DNA of 64,000 bases, taken from contig NZ_CP109137.1 of the NCBI RefSeq assembly GCF_035918095.1, positions 5,954,001 through 6,018,000 of the forward strand. Reading direction: 5' to 3'. The translations under genes were made by a program, and so were the position numbers. The notes beneath the pieces were generated by a model. The model was not told the DNA's origin, made no database searches, and saw nothing but the letters and a program-made list of their open reading frames with translations. Below, piece after piece: positions 54,846 through 62,943 of the stretch. The DNA comes from Streptomyces sp. NBC_01750 (GTDB lineage Bacteria; Actinomycetota; Actinomycetes; Streptomycetales; Streptomycetaceae). Position 1 is the stretch's first letter. Every line of letters starts with the position of its first letter.

Positions 54846-55646
54846 TCAGAGCTCCGCGAAGACGACCGCCGCATCGTCGTGCAGCTTCCAGCGGATCACG
54901 GCCGTGCGCTCCTCGGCCGAGTTCTCCAGTGCCCTGACCCGGTCGATCAGCCCCTGCGGCCCTTCCTTGCGGATGAGGCCCAGGCACTCGGACCAGCTGC
55001 CCGCCCCGAACATGTCGACCCAGCGGGACGCCCCGTCGGTCAGCGCGGCCACCGCACGCACCTCGGCGCGCGGCGTACTGCCCGTCACCGCCCGGACCGA
55101 CACGGCCGGATCCGCCGCGGCGGTGAAGAACCCGCCCTCCGCGTTGCGCAGGGCGTCCGCCGAGGCGTGCGTACGCAGGGACTCCCGGGGCAGCCGGTCG
55201 ATCCGGTCGTCCAGCACCGCCCGCACCTCACCGCCCGGCGACTCCAGCAGCAGCGTGGAGTCGGAGAGCACCAGATGCTCAACCGCCTCCGTCGCGGCGC
55301 CCCAGCGCGCCATGACCACCGTTGCCTGAGGTGTACGTACGTGAGAAAGGTCACATGTGTCGCGGTGGGTATCGGCGGTGCGCCGGATTGCCACGGAGAG
55401 GATCTCCGGCAGTGTCAGATCCCGCCGCGAACCGGACAGTTCGACCAGGGCGCCGCCGAGCCGGGCGGTGAACCAGGGCACCCCGTGCACACATCCGTCA
55501 TCCCCCTCCGGAGGGGTCACACCGTCCAGAACGACGAGCGTTCCGCCCTGGCCCGAGGCGGGAAGGGTCACGGACGCCCAGTCCTCGTTGGGGCGTTCGG
55601 GAGTGCCGGGGGCGGTGGCAAGTTCGATACGCATGATCCCCAGCAT
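54846..55646 (-). CDS. PP2C-like phosphatase-fold protein
   Basis: A 266-residue protein with PP2C-like elements: an N-terminal strand IELATAPGTPERPNEDWASV, the metal-site motif LVVLDGVTPPEGDDG, ALTDGASRW in the middle and the terminal KLHDDAAVVFAEL. The metal-binding Asp residues appear present (LDG, TDG, DDA), though spacing differs from classical PP2C. Phosphatase activity is plausible but unproven. The start is ATG 55646 with AAGGAG six bases upstream; another ATG is at 55634. Confidence 0.75.
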   Translation of the reverse strand: MLGIMRIELATAPGTPERPNEDWASVTLPASGQGGTLVVLDGVTPPEGDDGCVHGVPWFTARLGGALVELSGSRRDLTLPEILSVAIRRTADTHRDTCDLSHVRTPQATVVMARWGAATEAVEHLVLSDSTLLLESPGGEVRAVLDDRIDRLPRESLRTHASADALRNAEGGFFTAAADPAVSVRAVTGSTPRAEVRAVAALTDGASRWVDMFGAGSWSECLGLIRKEGPQGLIDRVRALENSAEERTAVIRWKLHDDAAVVFAEL

Positions 55647-55999
55647 GCATGACTCCTTCACACGGCCCACATGACCACACAATTGGCCCATAACAGCAGG
55701 TCAGGGGGAGTCGAGGTGGAAGGGGGGCGGGCCGTCGAAGCTGCGGGCGCGCATCCTGCCAAAGCCCGGCCGGAAGATCCAGCCGTTGGACCGCACAGCG
55801 GCCGGCCGGCCGCCGCCGCGAGTTGTTTGCCAACTCCTGAGTGCTGTTCACTCGTTCGGGTGGCGGAGCGGCCGATGCGCGCCTCCCTCCCAAAAGCGCT
55901 GGAATGGTCGGAAGCCATACCAGGGGTGGGGCTCGCGTGTGTGACCGGTCGTCATCTCTGCTTCATGGGTGGACGAGTCAAGCAAGATTGCGAGCACCG
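55647..55999. other. Intergenic region upstream of the conservon
   Basis: About 350 bp between divergent genes without a supported gene. It must contain both promoters. An AT-richer stretch, 55675-55700, near the PP2C-like start is the likeliest promoter. A CAAGAT hexamer at 55983-55988 precedes the kinase start by 12 bases. Confidence 0.35.
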
Positions 56000-58879
56000 G
56001 TGCAGAAGAAGCGGCCTCGGGGCAAAGGCGGCAGGCCCTCCGAAACCCCGGGAATCCCCCCGGCCCTGGCCAACCAGGTCCCTCAAGGCATCCAGCCTTC
56101 GCAGGAGACCTCGTCCGGCCCCGCCGCGCGCGGACGCACCGTGCGCGTACGCAGCCGGCTCGTCGCCGGAGTCGCCGCCGTCAGCCTTGTCGTCATCGCC
56201 GCGGGCACCCCCGGCATCCTCGCCACTTCCGCGGAACTGACCGAGTCGCAGCACCTGGTCACCCTCGCCGGGCTGAACCGCCAGGCCGTCACCCTCGCCC
56301 ACTCACTCGCCGACGAGCGCGACGAGGTCACCGCGTACATCGCGGCGGGTCGCGAGGACCAGAAGGGCGACAAGAAGGACCGGCGCGAGATCTCCGGCAG
56401 CCGCAGCGCCCGCGTCGACCGGCAGATCGACGAGATCCGCGGCGGCGTTCCCGGCGACCACGCCGAGCTGCGCCGCGACCTCGCATCCGTCCCCTCCGTC
56501 CGCCGCAGCGCCCTCACCGGCAAGGGCACGGCGATGGAGGCCTACCGCGCGTACTCCGCCGTCATTGCGAACCTCCAGGCTCTCTCCGACGAGCTCGCCG
56601 AGAAGACGCCGCCGCGCGCCGCCGACCACACCCGCGCGCCCGCCGCCCTCGGCCTCGCCGTCGAGCAGGCATCCGCCACCCGCGGGCTGCTGCTCGCCGC
56701 ACTCTCCGTGCCCCGGCAGCGGAGCACCCAGAGCATCGACCCGGTCACCGGCCTGCCCCTCCAGGACGAGAGCCAGGACGACGGGGCCGACGACCGTACG
56801 CGCAACGCACTCAGCGCCGCCGCCCAGCAGTCCCGGGTGCGGGAACTCGCCGCGCTCGCCGAATTCGACCAGGCCGCAGGCAAGGACGCCCGCGACAAGC
56901 TCGCAGCCACCGTCACCGGACCCGAGGTCAAGACGGCCGAGATCTATCTCGCCCGTCTCACCGACCAGCCCGAGCTCTCGAACGGGGACCGCAAGTCCAA
57001 CCGCGAGAAGTTCGAGTCCTCGCTCACCGCCCGTATCGAGCGGATGCGGGGCGTCGAGTCCTCCCTCGCCTCCGGCCGGACCGAGAGCTTCGCGCAGCTG
57101 CGCGACGACGATGTCACTGCGCTGGAGCTGCGGATCGCGCTGCTCGGCGGACTCCTGATCGTCGCCGTCGGAGTGTCCGCCGCCGTCGCCCGTACACTCA
57201 CCCGTCCGCTCGCCGTCCTGCGGATCGGCGCGGCCCGGCTCGCGGCCGCCCCCGAGGTGGAGGAGCAGGTCCGCTTCACCGGCCGCAATGACGAGTTCGC
57301 GCAGGTCGTGCGGTCACTCAACATCCTGCACGGCAAGCTGCGGGACCTCGGCCTACGGGCTGAGCGGCTGGACAGCGACCGCGGTGACCTGATCGGCACC
57401 CGCGACGCGCTCGCCGCCGAACTGGCCGCCGGACGCGCCGAGCTCCAGGAGCGCACTGCCCGGATCACCGCTGATCTCGAACGGCTGCGTCACACGATCC
57501 ATCACACCTTCGTCAACCTCTCGTTGCGCACGCTCGGTCTCGTCGACCGGCAGCTCGGCGTCATCGAGAAGCTGGAGGAGCGCGAGCAGGACCCGGAGCG
57601 GCTCGCCACCCTCTTCAAGCTCGACCACATGGCCACCGTCATGCGCCGCCACAGCGAGAACCTGCTGGTCCTCGCCGGCGCGGAGCACGGGCACGGGCAC
57701 TCGGGGCCCGTCCCGCTGGTCGATGTGCTGCGGGCCGCCGTCAGCGAGATCGAGCGGTACGAGCGGGTCGTCATCCAGTCCCTGCCGCCGCACGCCCAGG
57801 TCGCCGGGTTCGCCGCGGACGACCTCAGCCATCTGCTCGCCGAACTCCTCGAGAACGCCGCCTCCTTCTCGCCGCCGGATGCCCAGGTCGAGTTGTCGGG
57901 CTGGCTGCTGGAGAGCGGCGAAGTGATGCTCTCCGTGCAGGACACCGGCATAGGGATGACCAGCGGGCGCCTCGCCGAGCTGAACGCGCGGCTGGAGGAC
58001 CCCGAGGCGTACGAGACGCATGAGGGCCGCGACGGCGAGGGCCTCGGACTGCGGGTGGCGGCGCTGCTGGCCGCCCGCCACGGCGTACGGGTCCAGCTGC
58101 GCGAGCAGAAGCAGGGCGGGATCACCTCGGTCGTCGTGCTGCCGCAGGCCCTGCTTCCGGCCGGCCCGCCGGCCGCCGCGTCGCACACCGTGACGGTGGC
58201 GGGCTCGGCGCCCACGCAGCATCTGCCCGGATCGGTGGCGGAGGCCAACTCCAACGCGCTGCCCGGCAGTACGCGCCGGATCGACCCCTTGGTGCTGGCG
58301 GCCGAGCAGGCGATCCGCGAGGCGGAGCCGGACACGCACGAGCGGACGGCGGACGGCGACCCGGAGACCACCGGCACCGGGGTCGACGAGGAGACGTTCT
58401 CGATGCGGCTGCCGGAGCCGGAGCCGGAGGCCCAAGCGGCCCTGGCCCCCGACCACGAGCCGGAGCCGGAGCCGGAGGCCCGGACGTACCCGGCCCCCGA
58501 GCCCGGGCCGGCGGCGTACCCGCAGGCCGCCCCCGAGCCGGCGGCCGGTCCCGAGCCCGGCACGCAGCCCGCCACGGAGCCCGGAACCTTGCAGGAACCC
58601 GAGGCCGAAAAGCCGGCGGCCGGTCGCACATGGGAGCGCGTCACCGACAAGGGCCTGCCCAAGCGCACCCCCAAGGTCGTCAAGCCCGCCACCGGCGCGC
58701 CCACCGAGCGCACCGGCAGCGTCGACGCCGAAGCCCTGCGGCGCCGCCTCGGCGGCTTTCACCAGGGCGCGAAGGACGGCCGCCGCGACGTCGAGGCGGA
58801 GATCGCGGAACAGACCGCGGCAGATACACGGACAACAACAGAAGAAGCGGGGGACACAGTCGAGGAGGCACGCAGTTGA
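56000..58879 (+). CDS. Conservon sensor kinase-like protein (CvnA type) with NIT-like sensor
   Basis: A 959-residue membrane histidine-kinase-like protein. Helix 1 at ~53-74, a large extracytoplasmic helical nitrate/nitrite-sensing-like domain (~80-370), helix 2 at ~375-398 (LRIALLGGLLIVAVGVSAAV), HAMP, an atypical dimerisation region (~490-560, LRHTIHHTFVNLSLRTLGLV) and HATPase_c with LLAELLENAASFSPP, QDTGIGM and GEGLGLRVAALL. A ~240-residue Pro/Glu-rich tail follows. The start is taken as GTG 56000; further upstream codons look non-coding. First gene of a conservon; by family, the module resembles eukaryotic GPCR/G-protein signalling and works without a dedicated response regulator. Confidence 0.9.
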   Translation: MQKKRPRGKGGRPSETPGIPPALANQVPQGIQPSQETSSGPAARGRTVRVRSRLVAGVAAVSLVVIAAGTPGILATSAELTESQHLVTLAGLNRQAVTLAHSLADERDEVTAYIAAGREDQKGDKKDRREISGSRSARVDRQIDEIRGGVPGDHAELRRDLASVPSVRRSALTGKGTAMEAYRAYSAVIANLQALSDELAEKTPPRAADHTRAPAALGLAVEQASATRGLLLAALSVPRQRSTQSIDPVTGLPLQDESQDDGADDRTRNALSAAAQQSRVRELAALAEFDQAAGKDARDKLAATVTGPEVKTAEIYLARLTDQPELSNGDRKSNREKFESSLTARIERMRGVESSLASGRTESFAQLRDDDVTALELRIALLGGLLIVAVGVSAAVARTLTRPLAVLRIGAARLAAAPEVEEQVRFTGRNDEFAQVVRSLNILHGKLRDLGLRAERLDSDRGDLIGTRDALAAELAAGRAELQERTARITADLERLRHTIHHTFVNLSLRTLGLVDRQLGVIEKLEEREQDPERLATLFKLDHMATVMRRHSENLLVLAGAEHGHGHSGPVPLVDVLRAAVSEIERYERVVIQSLPPHAQVAGFAADDLSHLLAELLENAASFSPPDAQVELSGWLLESGEVMLSVQDTGIGMTSGRLAELNARLEDPEAYETHEGRDGEGLGLRVAALLAARHGVRVQLREQKQGGITSVVVLPQALLPAGPPAAASHTVTVAGSAPTQHLPGSVAEANSNALPGSTRRIDPLVLAAEQAIREAEPDTHERTADGDPETTGTGVDEETFSMRLPEPEPEAQAALAPDHEPEPEPEARTYPAPEPGPAAYPQAAPEPAAGPEPGTQPATEPGTLQEPEAEKPAAGRTWERVTDKGLPKRTPKVVKPATGAPTERTGSVDAEALRRRLGGFHQGAKDGRRDVEAEIAEQTAADTRTTTEEAGDTVEEARS

Positions 58880-59358
58880 CTGCGACCGGCACATTCGGCC
58901 TGAGCAGCGAAGCCCGCAATCTGCACTGGTTGTTGAGCAATTTCGTTGAGGAGGTGCCAGGAGCCCGCTCCGTCGCCGTCGTCTCGTCCGACGGACTGCT
59001 GTTGCTCTCCTCCGACCCCGCCCAGAACGCCGGCCCGGCCACGAGGGGCCGCCCGGAAGGTCCCAGAGGCTCCAGCGCGGACCTCGCCACCATCGTCTCC
59101 GGTATCGGCAGCCTCACCCTCGGCGCCGCCAAGCTGATGGACGGCGGCAGCGTCAAGCAGACGATGGTCGCGATGGACGAGGGCAGCGTCTTCGTCATGT
59201 CGATCAGCGACGGCTCGCTGCTCGGCGTACACACCGCTCCCGACTGCGACATGAGTGTCGTCGCCTACCACATGGCCCTCTTCGTCGGCCGTGCCGGACA
59301 TGTCCTCACCCCCGAACTCCGCAGCGAACTGCGCAAATCAATGGAGAGCGCCCAGTGA
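58876..59358 (+). CDS. Roadblock/LC7-domain protein (CvnB type)
   Basis: A 160-residue roadblock protein starting at TTG 58876, which overlaps the kinase stop (TTGA), with GAGGAGG seven bases upstream. The fold is seen in LHWLLSNFVEEVPGARSVAV, VSSDGLLLLSSD, SLTLGAAKLMDGGSVKQTMV and GVHTAPDCDMSVVAYHMALF. Roadblock proteins act as regulators of small GTPases (MglB-like), consistent with the GTPase two genes on. Cytoplasmic, peripheral to membrane. Confidence 0.93.
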   Translation: MTATGTFGLSSEARNLHWLLSNFVEEVPGARSVAVVSSDGLLLLSSDPAQNAGPATRGRPEGPRGSSADLATIVSGIGSLTLGAAKLMDGGSVKQTMVAMDEGSVFVMSISDGSLLGVHTAPDCDMSVVAYHMALFVGRAGHVLTPELRSELRKSMESAQ

Positions 59359-59753
59359 CGCCCCCCAAACTGCCGGTGCGTGGCGACGGCCGACGCCCGG
59401 CCAGGGTCCGCCCCTACTCCCTGACCGGCGGCCGCACCCGCTTCGGCCATGTGCTGCTCGTCGAGACCTTCGTGGCCGCGCTCGAAGCACCGCCCGAGCG
59501 CAAGGAGCTGCCGAACGGCGACCTCTCCTCGCGCGTGATGCCCGAGCTGCGGGCCATCGTCGAGCTGTGCCGCCGTATGCGTACCGTCGCCGAGATATCG
59601 GCGCTGCTCAAGATGCCGCTCGGCGTTGTCCGGGTGCTGCTCAGCGACCTGGCCGACCAGGGAAAGATCCGCGTGTACGGGACCGGGCACGGCGCCGGCC
59701 AGCCCGACCGCGCACTGCTCGAAAGGGTGCTGAGTGGACTCCGCCGCCTCTGA
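59355..59753 (+). CDS. DUF742 protein (CvnC type)
   Basis: A 132-residue protein overlapping the roadblock gene by four bases and the GTPase gene by twenty. The N-terminus RVRPYSLTGGRTRFGHVLLV and the winged-helix-like TVAEISALLKMPLGVVRVLL match DUF742 of conservons. The role is a bridge or adaptor in the complex, by family; DNA binding is not established. Confidence 0.93.
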   Translation: MTPPKLPVRGDGRRPARVRPYSLTGGRTRFGHVLLVETFVAALEAPPERKELPNGDLSSRVMPELRAIVELCRRMRTVAEISALLKMPLGVVRVLLSDLADQGKIRVYGTGHGAGQPDRALLERVLSGLRRL

Positions 59754-60369
59754 CACGCTCCTCGACCGGCCCCAACCGCAGTCCGAAGAGGACCCGCAGG
59801 CCTGGCAGCTGGACCACACCCGGGCCCCCACCGCCACCAAGATCGTGGTCGCGGGCGGCTTCGGCGTCGGCAAGACGACCTTTGTCGGGGCGGTCTCCGA
59901 GATCACGCCGCTGCAGACCGAGGCGTTGATGACGCAGGCGAGCGAGGAGACCGACGATCTCACCGACACGCCCGACAAGCTCACCACGACCGTAGCCATG
60001 GACTTCGGCCGGATCACGCTCGACGACGATCTGGTGCTGTATGTCTTCGGGACGCCCGGCCAGCAGCGCTTCTGGTTCATGTGGGACGACCTGGTGCGCG
60101 GCGCGATCGGCGCGATAGTACTGGCCGACACCCGCAGGCTGCCGGACTGCTTCCCGGCGCTCGACTACTTCGAGAGCTCCGGGCTGCCGTACATCGTCGC
60201 CGTCAACCACTTCGAGGGTACAGAGGTGTTCGAGGCGGAGGACGTGCGCGAGGCCCTGACCGTCCCGCCCCATGTACCGGTTGTGATCATGGATGCGCGC
60301 AACCGGATCACAGTGATCGAGTCGCTGCTCGCGCTGGTCGCCCACGCTCTCCAAGCCACCCCCGAATAG
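59734..60369 (+). CDS. Small GTP-binding protein (CvnD type)
   Basis: A 211-residue Ras-like GTPase starting at GTG 59734 inside the DUF742 gene. P-loop VVAGGFGVGKTTFVG, switch region with TTTVAMDFGRI, G3 FGTPGQQRFWFMWDD and the NHFE motif in VAVNHFEGTE in place of canonical NKxD. Close in type to MglA/Rab-like conservon GTPases. It would cycle under control of the roadblock protein and report to the kinase-like protein. Confidence 0.94.
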   Translation: MDSAASDTLLDRPQPQSEEDPQAWQLDHTRAPTATKIVVAGGFGVGKTTFVGAVSEITPLQTEALMTQASEETDDLTDTPDKLTTTVAMDFGRITLDDDLVLYVFGTPGQQRFWFMWDDLVRGAIGAIVLADTRRLPDCFPALDYFESSGLPYIVAVNHFEGTEVFEAEDVREALTVPPHVPVVIMDARNRITVIESLLALVAHALQATPE

Positions 60370-60397
60370 CACTGAACTGACGAAAGAGACTCCTTCG

Positions 60398-61639
60398 ATG
60401 CGGAAGATACTCATAGTCGGAGCCGGTCAGTCCGGTCTCCAGCTCGCCCTCGGACTCCAGTCGCAGGGCTACGAGGTCACCCTGATGTCCAACCGCACCG
60501 CGGACGAGATCCGGTCCGGCCGGGTCATGTCCACGCAGTGCATGTTCGACACGGCGCTGCAACACGAGCGCGATCTCGGCATCAACTTCTGGGAGTCCCA
60601 GGCCCCGCGCATCGAGGGCCTCGGCGTCTCCGTCGCCGCCCCCGACGCCTCCCGGCCCATCGACTGGGTCGGCAAGCTGGAGGGCTACGCGCAGTCGGTC
60701 GACCAGCGCGTGAAGATGGCCGGCTGGATGGAGACCTTCTCCCAGCGCGGCGGGCAGCTCGTCATCCACGGCGCGGCAGTCTCCGACCTGGACTTCTTCT
60801 CCCGTACGTACGACCTGGTCATGGTCTCAGCGGGCAAGGGCGAGCTGGTCTCGATGTTCGCCCGGGACGCCTCCCGCTCGCCGTACGACGCCCCGCAGCG
60901 CGCGCTGGCCGTCTCCTACGTCCACGGCATGGGCCCCCGACCCGAGCACCCCGAGTACGACGCGGTCCGCTGCAACCTCGTCCCGGGTGTCGGTGAGCTC
61001 TTCGTGATGCCGACCTTCACCACCACCGGCCGCGCGGACATCCTCTTCTGGGAGGGCATCCCGGGCGGACCGCTCGATGTCTTCCAGGGCGTCAAGGATC
61101 CGGCGGAGCACCTCTCGCTGACCCTCGAGCTGATGGAGAAGTTCACTCCCTGGGAGTACGCGCGCGCCACCAAGGTCGAGCTGACCGACTCGGGCGCCAC
61201 CCTCGCGGGCCGGTACGCGCCCACCGTCCGCAATCCGATCGGCCGCCTTCCCGGCGGCGGACTGGTCCTCGGCGTCGCCGACGTGGTCGTCGCCAACGAC
61301 CCGATCACCGGCCAGGGCTCCAACTCGGCGTCCAAGTGCGCGGCCGCGTACCTCTCCTCGATCACCGAGCACGGTGACCGGCCCTTCGACGAGGAGTGGA
61401 TGCAGTCCACCTTCGACCGTTACTGGGACACCGCGCAGCACGTCACCAAGTGGACGAACGCGATGCTCGGCGTGCCGCCGGAGCACGTCCTCAACCTGAT
61501 CGGTGCGGCGGGCCAGCTCCAGCCGGTCGCCGACCGTTTCGCGAACGGCTTCAACAACCCGGCGGACTTCGAGAACTTCTTCTTCGACCCCGAGAAGACG
61601 AACGCCTACCTCGGCGAGGTCTCGGGCGCCGGCGCCTGA
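60398..61639 (+). CDS. Styrene/indole monooxygenase-family flavoprotein
   Basis: A 413-residue FAD-dependent oxygenase. The Rossmann motif ILIVGAGQSGLQLALGLQ lies at the N-terminus, with SNRTADEIRSGRVMSTQCMF and the second flavin region VVVANDPITGQGSNSASKCA. Such enzymes epoxidise styrene or oxidise indole with an external flavin reductase; none is encoded nearby. ATG 60398 lies 28 bp after the GTPase gene, so it appears to belong to the conservon transcript. The last 34 bp overlap the convergent NlpC/P60 gene. The actual substrate is unknown. Confidence 0.88.
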   Translation: MRKILIVGAGQSGLQLALGLQSQGYEVTLMSNRTADEIRSGRVMSTQCMFDTALQHERDLGINFWESQAPRIEGLGVSVAAPDASRPIDWVGKLEGYAQSVDQRVKMAGWMETFSQRGGQLVIHGAAVSDLDFFSRTYDLVMVSAGKGELVSMFARDASRSPYDAPQRALAVSYVHGMGPRPEHPEYDAVRCNLVPGVGELFVMPTFTTTGRADILFWEGIPGGPLDVFQGVKDPAEHLSLTLELMEKFTPWEYARATKVELTDSGATLAGRYAPTVRNPIGRLPGGGLVLGVADVVVANDPITGQGSNSASKCAAAYLSSITEHGDRPFDEEWMQSTFDRYWDTAQHVTKWTNAMLGVPPEHVLNLIGAAGQLQPVADRFANGFNNPADFENFFFDPEKTNAYLGEVSGAGA

Positions 61640-62805
61640 CGCACCGGGGGTGCCCCGGGTGCGGACAAGCCGTCGCCCGGGGCGGACTCGGCTCCGTATC
61701 CCGCGTCCGAGCCCTTCGTCGCGCCCGGCGGCAGCTTCGGCGGTGTGTAGGCGCTCAGCGCGGCTCCGTCCGGATCCGGGCGGACGGCACCCAGCAGCGG
61801 GTTCGCCGCGATCGGTGAGACCTTGACGCGGGTGCCGGGGCGCGGGGCCTGTACCACCAGGCCGTTGCCCAGATAGATCGCCACATGGGTGGCCTTGGGG
61901 AAGTAGATCACCAGGTCGCCGGGGCGCAGCTTGCGCAGTGTCACCTTCGGGAGTTCCAGCCACTGTTCCTGCGACGTACGCGGAATGGCGCGTCCGGCCC
62001 GTGCCCAGGCCTGGGAGGTCAGCCCCGAGCCGTCGTACGCCTGGGGACCCTCGGCGCCCCAGACATACGGCTTGCCGATCTGCTCCACGGCGTACCGCAG
62101 CGCCTGGCCGCCTTTCTTGGAGGGCGTGCGCTTGCCGTTGAGCACGCCCGTGGAGAGCAGTTTCTTCTGGGCCGTGGCGGTGTGAGACTGCTCCAGCGCG
62201 GCCAGTCCGGCGATTTCCGCGGCGGAGAGCGAGGCGAGCAGCTTCTCGACCTCCCGCAGCCGTGCGGTGGCCGTGTCGCGTGCCCGCTTCTGCTTCTGCG
62301 CGAGCGCCTCCTCCTCGTCCAGGGACTTGCGGGACTCGCTCGCCAGCGTGTCCGCCCGCCTCGCGCCCGCCTCCAGCCGCGCGATGGTCGCCAGCCGGTC
62401 GCTGGCCGCGCGCTCGATCAGATGGCCCTGGTCGAGGGCTTGCCGCGGGTTCTTGGCGAGCAGCAGCTGGAGGTAGGAGGAGAGGTCGGACTGCCCCTGG
62501 TACTGCTCCCGAGCCAGCCGGCCGACGTCGCCGCGGCCGGCGGCGATCGCGTTGCGCGCCGTGGCCAGGTCGCGGGAGAGCCTGGCCGTCTCGGTCTGCT
62601 GCTTCCTGAGCCTTTCCGCCGTCGCGTTGTACGTCTCGCCGGCCTCCTCGATCTGGCGGTACAGCTTCTGAAGCTCGGTCAGCATTCCGGCGACGGTCGT
62701 GGGCGCGGGGGGCACGGCGGCGGCCGCCGGGGCCGGCACCGCCGCGATCACCGTGGCGGCGGCGAGTGCCGCCGTACAGACGGAACGGAACAGACTGTCC
62801 GACAC
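61606..62805 (-). CDS. NlpC/P60 (C40)-type protein with catalytic Cys replaced by Gly
   Basis: A 399-residue secreted peptidoglycan-hydrolase-like protein. Signal peptide ~1-29, long coiled coil ~38-215 (LSRDLATARNAIAAGRG, KSLDEEEALAQKQKRA), then a C40 domain from ~228 (ALRYAVEQIGKPYVWG). The usual catalytic motif DCSGL reads YDGSGLTSQAW: residue 259 is Gly (GGC codon at 62031-62029; TGC would be Cys). H307 (ATHVAIYLG) is kept. A Pro/Ala tail follows. GTG 62805 has GGAGGT six bases upstream. Either a genuine pseudoenzyme or a single-base difference; family members normally cut D-Glu-diaminopimelate bonds. Confidence 0.88.
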   Translation of the reverse strand: MSDSLFRSVCTAALAAATVIAAVPAPAAAAVPPAPTTVAGMLTELQKLYRQIEEAGETYNATAERLRKQQTETARLSRDLATARNAIAAGRGDVGRLAREQYQGQSDLSSYLQLLLAKNPRQALDQGHLIERAASDRLATIARLEAGARRADTLASESRKSLDEEEALAQKQKRARDTATARLREVEKLLASLSAAEIAGLAALEQSHTATAQKKLLSTGVLNGKRTPSKKGGQALRYAVEQIGKPYVWGAEGPQAYDGSGLTSQAWARAGRAIPRTSQEQWLELPKVTLRKLRPGDLVIYFPKATHVAIYLGNGLVVQAPRPGTRVKVSPIAANPLLGAVRPDPDGAALSAYTPPKLPPGATKGSDAGYGAESAPGDGLSAPGAPPVRQAPAPETSPR

Positions 62806-62816
62806 CTCGTCACCTC

Positions 62817-62848
62817 CGGCTGCGGGGTGGGCCGTCCCCCCGCAGCCG
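62817..62848 (-). promoter_or_regulatory. Hairpin abutting the ribosome-binding site of the C40 gene
   Basis: A perfect 11-bp stem (arms 62817-62827 and 62838-62848, ten-base loop) ends at the first base of the GGAGGT Shine-Dalgarno on the minus strand. A leader fold here could limit ribosome access. No riboswitch consensus was recognised. Confidence 0.5.
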
Positions 62849-62943
62849 ATGATGGGAGCGCGCCGGTCCCACCGCCCCACGAGTGGTCGATTCAGCGCAA
62901 TACGGTCACTCGTCGTGGCGGAGTTCGTGGATACACCGGCGTG

